From assembly GCA_947627715.1 (NCBI GenBank), contig CANQXK010000017.1:1-46705 (forward strand): DNA of 46,705 bases, read 5' to 3'. The position numbers were made by a program, and so were the translations under genes. How positions within the stretch are numbered: position 1 is the first letter of the stretch; every line of letters starts with the position of its first letter. Below the pieces are notes generated by a model. That model was not told the origin of the DNA, did no database searches, and was given only the letters and a program-made list of their open reading frames with translations. This document shows, piece after piece, positions 8,685 through 15,584 of the stretch. The DNA is from an uncultured Oscillospiraceae bacterium. GTDB taxonomy: Bacteria; Bacillota; Clostridia; Oscillospirales; Oscillospiraceae.

Positions 8685-8713
8685 CATTTAACATTTAGAC
8701 TAAATGTTAAATG
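8685..8713. promoter_or_regulatory. Perfect 13-3-13 palindromic operator, probably for the ArsR/SdpR-type repressor
   Basis: Positions 8685-8697 and 8701-8713 are exact reverse complements separated by GAC, and cover the expected transcription start. The spacing and AT-rich arms suit an ArsR-family winged-helix dimer. Autorepression by the next gene is inferred. Confidence 0.8.
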
Positions 8714-8734
8714 AGAGCGAAAGGAGCGGCTGCC

Positions 8735-9019
8735 GTGGGGCTTCAAACCACCCTCCGCGCCCTGTCGGACCCCACCCGGCGGGAGATTTTGAATCTCCTG
8801 AAGGGCGGGCGCATGGCGGCGGGGGAGATCGCGGAGAAATTCCCCGTGACGGGGGCCAGCGTCTCCCGGCACCTGGCGGTGCTGCGGGAGGCGGGGCTGA
8901 TACGGGACAGCAGGGAGGGGAAGTTCATCTATTACGAGCTGAACGCCTCGGTGCTGGAGGAGATCATGCTGTGGATCAAGGACCTGAGAGGAGGAAACGA
9001 AGATGATCAGGGAAAATAA
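8735..9019 (+). CDS. ArsR/SdpR-type autorepressor
   Basis: A 94-residue winged-helix protein opening GLQTTLRALSDPTRREILNLLKGGRMAAGEIAEKF. This is the typical start of SdpR-like ArsR proteins, and no metal-binding cysteine pair is present. The GTG at 8735 is chosen because AAAGGAG lies 8 nt upstream and because the upstream ATG at 8711 falls inside the operator palindrome. In Bacillus subtilis SdpR represses the sdpRI operon and is sequestered at the membrane by SdpI bound to toxin. The same pairing is present here, since the following gene is SdpI-like and overlaps by 17 nt. No toxin gene (sdpC) is in the window. Confidence 0.88.
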   Translation: MGLQTTLRALSDPTRREILNLLKGGRMAAGEIAEKFPVTGASVSRHLAVLREAGLIRDSREGKFIYYELNASVLEEIMLWIKDLRGGNEDDQGK

Positions 9020-9653
9020 GTGGAAAATTCTCATCACCACGTTGGTGACGCTGCTGCCCATGCTGGCGGGACTTCTTTTGTGGAACAGGCTCCCGGAGCG
9101 GCTGCCCGTCCACTGGAACGCCGCCGGGGAGGCGGACGGCTGGGGAGGCCGTGCCCTGGCGGTGTTTGCCGTGCCCGGATTTATGGCGGCCGTCCACCTT
9201 CTGTGCGTACTTTGCACCAGCCTGGACCCCAAGGTCCGGGGCCAGACGAAAAAGGTCCTGGGGATGGTGTTCTGGATCTGCCCCTTTATGTCGGTGCTGG
9301 TGGGGGGCGTGGTCTACGCCGAGGCCCTGGGGGCCGGCGTCAACGTCGCCACGGTGATCTTGGCCGCCACGGGGGTGCTGTTCGTGGCTTTGGGGAACTA
9401 TCTGCCCAAGTGCAAGCGCAACTACACCATCGGCATCAAGGTCATGTGGGCCTTGGAGGACGAGGCCAACTGGAACGCCACCCACCGCTTCGCCGGGAAG
9501 GTCTGGGTGGCGGGGGGCCTGCTGGTCATTCTGGTGTCCTTCCTTCCGGGGGACTGGGCCATCTGGGTCTACCTGCCCCTGACGGCGCTGATGGCGCTCC
9601 TGCCGGTGGGGTACTCGTACCTCTATTACCGCAGACACGGAAAGAAAGAGTGA
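9003..9653 (+). CDS. SdpI family membrane protein with DUF1648-like N-terminus
   Basis: A 216-residue membrane protein with about six predicted helices. The N-terminus (LPERLPVHWNAAGEADGWGGR) is a DUF1648 motif, and the C-terminal part (NYTIGIKVMWALEDEANWNATHRFAGKVWVAGGL) is the SdpI signature. Known SdpI confers immunity to the SDP toxin and titrates the SdpR repressor. Immunity or a stress-sensing role is therefore likely, but neither toxin nor target is known here. It overlaps the repressor gene by 17 nt and has GAGGAGG-like sequence ahead of its ATG. Confidence 0.88.
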   Translation: MIRENKWKILITTLVTLLPMLAGLLLWNRLPERLPVHWNAAGEADGWGGRALAVFAVPGFMAAVHLLCVLCTSLDPKVRGQTKKVLGMVFWICPFMSVLVGGVVYAEALGAGVNVATVILAATGVLFVALGNYLPKCKRNYTIGIKVMWALEDEANWNATHRFAGKVWVAGGLLVILVSFLPGDWAIWVYLPLTALMALLPVGYSYLYYRRHGKKE

Positions 9654-9658
9654 GGAGT

Positions 9659-10039
9659 ATGACTGTACTTTGGGTTTTCATGCTTCTTATGGACCTGGTC
9701 ATTCCGCTGTCTATGACAGGATTCGGCAAGATGTACAGGAAGGGCGGCTCGGAGAAAATCGACGACTCCTTTGGGTATCGAACCAAAATGTCCATGAAGA
9801 ATCAAGACACATGGAGGTTTGCCCACGAGTATTTCGGGAGGATCTGGGTCAAAACCGGGCTGGCCCTGCTGCCGGTTTCCGCGATTCCTCTATTGCTTGC
9901 GCTTAACAGGGATACCACAACGGTTGCCCTTGTGGGCCTCGCGGTCATGTTCGTTCAGCTCATTCCGATGCTTTTACCAATTCCCCTGACGGAAGCCGCG
10001 CTCAAAAAAACGTTTGATGAAAACGGGGTCCGAAGATAG
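9659..10039 (+). CDS. Short SdpI-like membrane protein
   Basis: A 126-residue protein with three or four predicted helices and the central motif GYRTKMSMKNQDTWRFAHEYFGRIWVKTGL, which is the SdpI C-terminal signature. It lacks the DUF1648 half found in the gene just upstream (5-nt gap, GAGGAG site). The first residues (MTVLWVFMLLMDLVIPLSMTGFGKMY) are a membrane segment. The GC content is visibly lower than in the upstream gene, so the two look like separate acquisitions and not a recent duplication. A role as a second immunity protein is inferred. Confidence 0.82.
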   Translation: MTVLWVFMLLMDLVIPLSMTGFGKMYRKGGSEKIDDSFGYRTKMSMKNQDTWRFAHEYFGRIWVKTGLALLPVSAIPLLLALNRDTTTVALVGLAVMFVQLIPMLLPIPLTEAALKKTFDENGVRR

Positions 10040-10089
10040 ATCTCGGCTCCCCGGCAGCCGCGCGGCGTCCCGTATTGACAAAATCAATT

Positions 10090-10129
10090 ATAAAAGGACG
10101 GTATTGCTCTCACAATACCGTCCTTTTAT
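10090..10129. terminator. Bidirectional terminator
   Basis: A 17-bp stem (10090-10106 with 10113-10129) with A-run and T-run flanks. It lies between the SdpI-like gene and the convergent DUF1015 gene and can serve both. Confidence 0.85.
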
Positions 10130-10188
10130 GCAAATATACCGCTTTACATACACCCGTCTGGCGCGTGGCCGTTCATTTCCGAGGGAAT

Positions 10189-11406
10189 TTACTTTATCTT
10201 CCGGCACTCCAGGTAGTACCGCTTGTCTCTGGCGTGGCCGATGGAGAAGGACTTCTTGGGGAACACCCCGTCGGCAATGACGGTGCTGAACAGCTCCGAC
10301 TTATCCATGGCGGGCAGCAGGAAGCCCACGGCGCCCGGCTCCTCGGTGAGCTTGAGAAGCGACGCCTCGTCGTGGATGTAGTCCACCTCGCCCGCGCCCA
10401 GCATGGCGGCGTACTCCTCCAGGAAGCTCTGTAAAAGCTCGATCATGCCGCCGAAGCTGCGGCCGCGTATGCGCATCTTCCCGGCCCGGCGGCCGCCCAC
10501 GGCGTACTCGATCTCCCGCCCGTCGGGGATGGACAGCTTGCGCTCCATCTGCTCAAGGAGCTTTTCCGGGTCCACGTCAAAGACCACCCGGTGGATCGGC
10601 TCAAACACCACGCCGGGGTCGTAGACGTTGTTCAGCTCCACAAGGGCGTACCGAGCCGGGTGCGTCTCCCGCTCCTCCGGCGTAAGGCCGGCCCTGACGC
10701 GGTTCCAAAGCTCCTTGGCCGCGGCCAGGGAGTGGTTCCCGTCGCCGATGACGATCTGCACCGGGCGCAGGGCCAGCGCCGCCAGGGCCTCGTTTACCGC
10801 CCTGGCCTCCTCGCCGGCGACCTGCCAGCCCGTGATGTGGCCGCCGTCCTCCATCAGGTCGAAATCGTAGAGGCGGCGCATCCGATGGGTCTTGCCGTGG
10901 AGCGGCTCCACCACGGACAGCTCCGGGTCGTCGATGAGTACCATCGTGTGGGGCAGCTCCAGGGGGGCGTTCTCCCGGATCCTGATCCTGGGCGGGAGAC
11001 GGTCCGCCACCGTGCGCTCGCTGGCCCGGATGGGGGTGGTGGAGGCGGGGGAGTAGTCGTAGGCGTCAAGGTCGATGGCCCCCACAAGTCCCCGCCGCAC
11101 GCCGCCGGTGACGTGGCGCTCCACGTAGACATAGGAATCGGCGAGCGTCTCGAAGATGCCCGCCTCCAGGCACCCGCGCATGGCCTCGTTGGCCTTCACG
11201 GCCACGTCCAGGGGCGACACGTTCCTCAGATACGCCTCCGGCAGGATCATGTGGAAGGTGGAGAGCTTGTCCGCGCACCGCTTTGCCACCCGGTCCCAGT
11301 ACTCCGGCTCCGAGGTGAACTGGTCGCAGGCGATGACGCTCCAATCGGTCATATCCCCGGTGAGAGGGAGAAGTATATCCGCTGGCTTGAAGGCCGGTTC
11401 TGACAT
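10189..11406 (-). CDS. DUF1015 family protein
   Basis: A 405-residue soluble protein. It opens FKPADILLPLTGDMTDWSVIACDQFTSEPEYW and contains VIGDGNHSLAAAKELW, the conserved DGNHR-like motif of the DUF1015 family (here DGNHS). No catalytic function is established for the family. In many Clostridia it sits near serine or phosphonate metabolism genes, but none is seen here. The ATG at 11406 is preferred to 11415 because GAAAGG lies nine bases before it. It is divergent from the cytidylate kinase-like gene and has its own consensus promoter. Confidence 0.85.
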   Translation of the reverse strand: MSEPAFKPADILLPLTGDMTDWSVIACDQFTSEPEYWDRVAKRCADKLSTFHMILPEAYLRNVSPLDVAVKANEAMRGCLEAGIFETLADSYVYVERHVTGGVRRGLVGAIDLDAYDYSPASTTPIRASERTVADRLPPRIRIRENAPLELPHTMVLIDDPELSVVEPLHGKTHRMRRLYDFDLMEDGGHITGWQVAGEEARAVNEALAALALRPVQIVIGDGNHSLAAAKELWNRVRAGLTPEERETHPARYALVELNNVYDPGVVFEPIHRVVFDVDPEKLLEQMERKLSIPDGREIEYAVGGRRAGKMRIRGRSFGGMIELLQSFLEEYAAMLGAGEVDYIHDEASLLKLTEEPGAVGFLLPAMDKSELFSTVIADGVFPKKSFSIGHARDKRYYLECRKIK

Positions 11407-11439
11407 GAAAAGCATCCTTTCAGATAAAAAGTACCCTCT

Positions 11440-11468
11440 ATTCTACCAGCTTTGCCCCGAAAAGTCAA
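11440..11468 (-). promoter_or_regulatory. Promoter of the DUF1015 gene
   Basis: Read on the minus strand: TTGACT (11468-11463), 17-nt spacer, TAGAAT (11445-11440), about 35 nt before the start codon. Confidence 0.7.
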
Positions 11469-11507
11469 ATCACGAAAAAATAAAATCAATTTTGTTTCGG
11501 TAAATGA

Positions 11508-11536
11508 TTGCAAAAAGGAAAAATGTGTGGTATATT
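11508..11536 (+). promoter_or_regulatory. Promoter of the cytidylate kinase-like gene
   Basis: TTGCAA (11508-11513), 17-nt spacer, TATATT (11531-11536). Confidence 0.7.
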
Positions 11537-11598
11537 TATATAAAGACCGGGGGCGAAGCTCCGCTCTTTTTAGACATTTCGCACAAGGAGGGGTGGCT

Positions 11599-12219
11599 AT
11601 GAAAAAAACCATTATCGCCATAAGCCGCGCATACGGCGCGCACGGAACGGTGGTGGGCTCAAAGCTCGCCGCGAACTTAGGGGTCCCCATGTTTGACAGG
11701 AAGATCATTGACCTGGCCTCGGAGAAGAGCGGCCTCTCCCCGGACTACATAGGGAAGCTTGAGGAGAACGTCACAGGCTCCTTTCTTTTCAACCTGGCCG
11801 CCAGCTCCTACAACGTCCACGGCTTCCACCACAGCTACGACGTACCCATGAGCTACACGGCGTTTTCCGCCCAGGCCAACGTCATCCAGGAGATCGCCAA
11901 AAAGGGCAGCGCCGTCATCATCGGCCGCTGCTCGGACTACCTTCTGCGGGACGACCCGGACTGCGTCAAGGTGTTCCTTTACGCCGAACAGGCCGACAGG
12001 CTGGCCCAGTGCAAGGCCGAGTACGGCCTGGACGACAAGGGCGCGGAGCAGCAGCTTCGCAAGCTGGACCGCAGCCGCCAGAACTACTATAAGAACTTCA
12101 CCGGCGAGAACTGGGGCCGCGCCCAGACCCACGATTTGTGCATCAACGTCACCAAGATCGGCGCGGACGGGGCCGTGGAGATGATCTTGCAGTACCTGAA
12201 GGCGGCGGGACGCCTGTGA
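11599..12219 (+). CDS. Cytidylate kinase-like family protein
   Basis: A 206-residue P-loop protein. The N-terminus KKTIIAISRAYGAHGTVVGSKLAANLGVPMFDRKIIDLASEKSG follows the Cytidylate_kin2 pattern, with GAHGTVVG in place of the more usual GSGGxxIG loop. A later block has VIIGRCSDYLL and a KLDRSRQNYYKNFTGENWG lid-like region. These proteins resemble CMP kinase but are distinct from essential Cmk, and their substrate is generally unproven. The ATG is preceded by AAGGAGGGG. The gene stands alone between its promoter and a strong terminator. Confidence 0.85.
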   Translation: MKKTIIAISRAYGAHGTVVGSKLAANLGVPMFDRKIIDLASEKSGLSPDYIGKLEENVTGSFLFNLAASSYNVHGFHHSYDVPMSYTAFSAQANVIQEIAKKGSAVIIGRCSDYLLRDDPDCVKVFLYAEQADRLAQCKAEYGLDDKGAEQQLRKLDRSRQNYYKNFTGENWGRAQTHDLCINVTKIGADGAVEMILQYLKAAGRL

Positions 12220-12273
12220 CCGCCCCACGCGTCCCTTTGGCGGAAAAGCCCGCGGGGCTTATTTGACGATCGG

Positions 12274-12300
12274 AAAGGCCGGCATTTCATGCCGGCCTTT
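12274..12300. terminator. Bidirectional terminator
   Basis: A 12-bp stem (12274-12285 with 12289-12300), 3-nt loop and T-run. It lies between the kinase-like gene and the convergent membrane protein genes. Confidence 0.85.
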
Positions 12301-12320
12301 TGTCTTATTTTCTTTTTGCC

Positions 12321-12887
12321 TTACTGATTTTCGGAGGACTGGCTGAGGAGGTCCTGCGAATACGCCTCATATACCTCCATCACTTTTTCGTACCCTTCCG
12401 TGGAGTACGGATCGGCGACGATCAGATCAAAGGCGTCGGCCACCGCATGGCAATAGCGGTGGTAGTACTCCTCTTCTGAAAACGCCATTGCCAGTTCGCG
12501 GAAGGCTTCATCGGGGGCGCCATTAAGATAAGCCGAAAGGGAATCATCGTGGAAGTACTTGTAGTTAGCCTTGGCATAGCTTGTTTCAGGATACCATCTG
12601 GCGGCGGATTCAAAAAAGTACTTTAAATTACGCTGCCCAAAATCATAATCCACATTCATTATATCGCCGGACTGTGACGACGTTGCTTTACCGTCCTTTA
12701 CCATATGAAAAACATCGGCCAAACGACTTACATTATCGTAAAACTCCCCGTCGATAATGTCCTGCTGCGTGTTTCGGATCAGAGCGCCGCGCCAGCATAC
12801 AGCGAGAATGACGCACAGGCCCACGGCGATCGCCGCAAGCACTACGATCAATATTATGCGGTTTCGTTTAATTTTAACCTTTTCCAT
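12321..12887 (-). CDS. Membrane-anchored protein of unknown function, paralogue A
   Basis: A 188-residue protein: a short Lys/Arg-rich cytoplasmic tip, one membrane anchor (about residues 10-32, IILIVVLAAIAVGLCVILAV), then an extracytoplasmic domain rich in aromatic and acidic residues ending SQDLLSQSSENQ. It aligns along its length with the next gene upstream (same anchor, then FYDN.../FYDS..., YCHAVADAFDLIVADPYSTEGYEK against YCGAVGDAFDMIAADPYSTEGYIK), so the two are tandem duplicates. The ATG at 12887 is chosen for its AAAGGAGGG site. No family is recognised. The predicted fold is helical, perhaps TPR-like. Confidence 0.75.
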   Translation of the reverse strand: MEKVKIKRNRIILIVVLAAIAVGLCVILAVCWRGALIRNTQQDIIDGEFYDNVSRLADVFHMVKDGKATSSQSGDIMNVDYDFGQRNLKYFFESAARWYPETSYAKANYKYFHDDSLSAYLNGAPDEAFRELAMAFSEEEYYHRYCHAVADAFDLIVADPYSTEGYEKVMEVYEAYSQDLLSQSSENQ

Positions 12888-12931
12888 AGATGAAAATACC
12901 CTCCTTTGTCTGTCCCTGGTTTTTGGAAGGA

Positions 12932-13453
12932 TCAAGAATTGTCAGAGGAAGACTGGCTGGGGTGGTCCTGCTCATAGTCTCTATACGTTTCCGCTAATTT
13001 TATGTACCCCTCCGTGGAGTACGGATCGGCGGCGATCATATCAAAGGCGTCGCCAACCGCACCGCAATAGCGGTAGAATACCTCCCTGTCTCCAAAAAGG
13101 ACTCTGAGATTCCAAAGGGCGATCGCAGGGGAACGAAGAGACTCGTTGTTCATGACGAAGGAATCGGAGTGAGCCTGGGCATAGCTTGAATTAGGATACT
13201 GCGCGTCCGCGTTGGTAAGCAAGTACATCGCTTTTTCATAATCGCACTGGAGCGGGTCGTCCTGGGCCGGGCGCAGCACGGCGGACAACGAGACCGCCGA
13301 ATCATAAAATTCCTTGTCCATAAAGTCCTGATGAACCTTCTGGATCAGAGCGCCGCGCCAGCGTACAGCGAGAAAGACGCACAGCCCCACGGCGATCACC
13401 GCAAGCACCACGATCAGTATTGCGCGTTTGCGTTTATTCTTAGCCTTTTCCAT
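12932..13453 (-). CDS. Membrane-anchored protein of unknown function, paralogue B
   Basis: A 173-residue protein with the same plan as its downstream neighbour: basic tip, one anchor (residues about 10-32), WRGALIQKVHQDFMDKEFYDSAVSLSAVLRP and a C-terminal block VGDAFDMIAADPYSTEGYIKLAETYRDYEQDHPSQSS. The ribosome site AAAGGAGGG and flanking bases are also nearly identical between the pair, which points to a recent duplication of the whole gene with its leader. It is probably co-transcribed with the secreted protein gene upstream. Confidence 0.75.
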   Translation of the reverse strand: MEKAKNKRKRAILIVVLAVIAVGLCVFLAVRWRGALIQKVHQDFMDKEFYDSAVSLSAVLRPAQDDPLQCDYEKAMYLLTNADAQYPNSSYAQAHSDSFVMNNESLRSPAIALWNLRVLFGDREVFYRYCGAVGDAFDMIAADPYSTEGYIKLAETYRDYEQDHPSQSSSDNS

Positions 13454-13499
13454 TGATGATAATTCCCTCCTTTGCCTGTCCCCCGTTCCGGGGAGCGGG

Positions 13500-14816
13500 T
13501 CATTTTCCTACGTTAACGTAAACGAAGCGGGAAAGAGTTTGTGACGCGGACCCAAATTCTTCGGGGGCGTTCTCAAGTATAAAATGAAAATGGGCAGTTA
13601 ACAGGACTGAGCGGGGATCCAGCACCGGGTCAGATTCATTAGAGCGGTCCGAATATTTTACAACAATACCATATTGAGCACCTTTGTCATATAGCGTATA
13701 TCCGTTAGGGAGATTGCCACTGGAGGTTTCGCAGGGAACAGAAGAATCAACTTGTTCGGTCCCCAAGCCAACCCAGACATCTGAATTACCCGTCATGGTT
13801 TTTTGCTCTGTAAAGTTTACACCCAAACTAAATGAGCGATATGTAAAGGTGAATGAAACGCTGAAATTGGTGTCAAAACGACTGAAGAATCTTTCGTCGC
13901 GTACATATTGCCGGAGCGGCGCCTGAGCATCCAACATGAGGTATGGGGCGGTATATAACGATACACTTAAATCTCTCAGCTTAAAATGGTCTTGGGTAGA
14001 AGACGCATATCCTTCAACTTCACATTCGGTGTGGGACTCTAAAATATTAAAATAAATGTTGGCCTGAGAACCCCCGTTTATGACTATATCGTCGAAGTCA
14101 TAGCACAGTTGGAAGGTGAAAACAAAGGTGACTTGAGTGTCCAGCATACTGTACGTCGCCGTTACGGTAATAGGGTCTTTCCTGTGAGCGTTGAGGGTAG
14201 AAATACCAGAATCAGAATTGCTGATTGGAGAATAGTAATTTACAAACCAGTTTTGGAGCTTATTTGCGGCCTCGCTGCTGTAAACGACAGACTGCGAGTT
14301 CAGGAGCGATGCGCCAATGTCCTCCTTCAGATATATTTCAATTAATAGTAAAGAATTAGTACCATCTAACTGCATATATACTTTTATGACATTTATATAT
14401 TCGGGATGATTCTTATGAAACAAGGAAAAGAACAACGAAGTTTTATCAAGCTCTCGTTCAAGGGACATATAGGCAACGTTGTAATTTGCGGATTGATCCA
14501 TCCCGTCATATAAAAGTATGCATCTGTTTTCGCTTGTAGTAATCAGATCTCCTGAAACGGAAAAGGAAATACCCTTGACATCCCCAAAGACACTCAATTG
14601 AGATGACTCAAGGGAATAACTGACGGAGAACTGACTTGAGGGGAGAATTACGTCAGGATTTGTTTCTTCGGACCCAATATTGGAGCCGGTCTCGTCTATT
14701 GTTTCGATATAGGCTGCTTTTACCTCGGTATCATTTTTGGGGCTTTCAGCTGCTGTAAAACCGTTCAGAGAAAGGATAGCTGCCGCTACGAGAAAAAGAG
14801 AAATTGCTTTTTTCAT
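13500..14816 (-). CDS. Secreted protein of unknown function
   Basis: A 438-residue protein with a clear signal peptide (KKAISLFLVAAAILSLNGFTAA, cleavage near residue 22-24). The mature part is Ser/Thr/Asn-rich with many alternating hydrophobic strands, as in beta-sandwich extracellular proteins. No catalytic motif or sorting signal is seen, so it should be released or held by partners. GAAAGGA nine bases before the ATG at 14816 decides the start; a TTG at 14834 is the alternative. Base composition is markedly more AT-rich than the rest of the window, which suggests acquisition by transfer. It leads the operon with the two membrane-anchored paralogues. Confidence 0.75.
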   Translation of the reverse strand: MKKAISLFLVAAAILSLNGFTAAESPKNDTEVKAAYIETIDETGSNIGSEETNPDVILPSSQFSVSYSLESSQLSVFGDVKGISFSVSGDLITTSENRCILLYDGMDQSANYNVAYMSLERELDKTSLFFSLFHKNHPEYINVIKVYMQLDGTNSLLLIEIYLKEDIGASLLNSQSVVYSSEAANKLQNWFVNYYSPISNSDSGISTLNAHRKDPITVTATYSMLDTQVTFVFTFQLCYDFDDIVINGGSQANIYFNILESHTECEVEGYASSTQDHFKLRDLSVSLYTAPYLMLDAQAPLRQYVRDERFFSRFDTNFSVSFTFTYRSFSLGVNFTEQKTMTGNSDVWVGLGTEQVDSSVPCETSSGNLPNGYTLYDKGAQYGIVVKYSDRSNESDPVLDPRSVLLTAHFHFILENAPEEFGSASQTLSRFVYVNVGK

Positions 14817-14860
14817 CAGTATCAGTCCTTTCAAAAATTAATATAACACCTCCTGTTTTA

Positions 14861-14933
14861 GAGGATAAATGTATTATAACAGAAAATGAATAAAATGACA
14901 AATTTAAATAATAGATTGTCGTTTATTTGTAAC
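14861..14933 (-). repeat. Promoter-containing direct repeat, proximal copy
   Basis: About 73 nt nearly identical to 14991-15063 (offset exactly 130). On the minus strand it carries TTGTCA (14901-14896), a 17-nt spacer and TATAAT (14878-14873). This is a near-perfect promoter about 55 nt ahead of the secreted protein start. Confidence 0.85.
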
Positions 14934-14990
14934 ATGGGAGTTTAACCACACGTTCTCGCCTTTCATAAATGGGTATACTCCCCCTATTTT

Positions 14991-15063
14991 AAGGATATAT
15001 GGATTATAACAGAAAATGAATAAAATGACAAGTCTAAATTATAGATCGTCATTCATTTGCAAC
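14991..15063 (-). repeat. Promoter-containing direct repeat, distal copy
   Basis: The second copy of the block. Its promoter core is fully conserved (TTGTCA 15031-15026, 17-nt spacer, TATAAT 15008-15003), while flanking bases have drifted. Two tandem promoters would therefore drive the secreted protein operon. Confidence 0.85.
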
Positions 15064-15126
15064 GGCTGAAAACAGGCGTTTTCCCCCCCCGCCAAAAAAT
15101 ATTTCTACAAACGCGTAAAAATACTC

Positions 15127-15155
15127 TTGACATTTCTACATGCTTGTAGTAGTAT
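15127..15155 (+). promoter_or_regulatory. Promoter with embedded BlaI/MecI-type operator
   Basis: TTGACA (15127-15132), 17-nt spacer and TAGTAT (15150-15155). The spacer holds the palindrome CTACA-4-TGTAG (15136-15149), which matches the TACA/TGTA half-sites bound by BlaI/MecI repressors. Binding there would block polymerase. Confidence 0.8.
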
Positions 15156-15197
15156 AAGCTCATCCACGGTGGACGCACCGGGACAGGAGGAAGAAAT

Positions 15198-15584
15198 ATG
15201 GATCGATCCCGTAAGATGTCAGAAACAGAAGCAGAGATCATGGAGGTGCTGTGGGACGCGGAGGGGGCCATGTCGGCCTCGGAGCTTATTGAGTATTTCG
15301 CCCGCAGCCGTGGGAAGGTGTGGAAGGCCCCGACGCTGGCCACGTTCCTGGCCCGGCTTTCGCAAAAGGGGCTGGTGGACGCGGAGAAACGCGGCCGGGT
15401 GCCCTACTATTTTCCCGCGAGGACCAGGGCGGAGTATTCCCGCGACCAGGCGAGAGAGCTGCTGGACGCCATGTACGACGGCTCGGTGACGAAGTTTTTT
15501 GCGGCGCTGTGCGGCGACACGCCCCTGTCCGGGGAGGACAGGAAGGCGCTGCGGGAGTGGCTGGATAAGGAGGAGTTCAGGTGA
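15198..15584 (+). CDS. BlaI/MecI/CopY family repressor
   Basis: A 128-residue winged-helix protein. It begins KMSETEAEIMEVLWDAEGAMSASELIEYF and has the recognition segment WKAPTLATFLARLSQKGLVDAEKRGRVPYYFPA, followed by a C-terminal dimer region. It should bind the TACA/TGTA palindrome in its own promoter and be inactivated by proteolysis triggered by the M56 sensor encoded next. Start: ATG with AGGAGG upstream. Family targets are beta-lactamases or cell-envelope stress genes; none is adjacent, so the regulon is unknown. Confidence 0.9.
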   Translation: MDRSRKMSETEAEIMEVLWDAEGAMSASELIEYFARSRGKVWKAPTLATFLARLSQKGLVDAEKRGRVPYYFPARTRAEYSRDQARELLDAMYDGSVTKFFAALCGDTPLSGEDRKALREWLDKEEFR

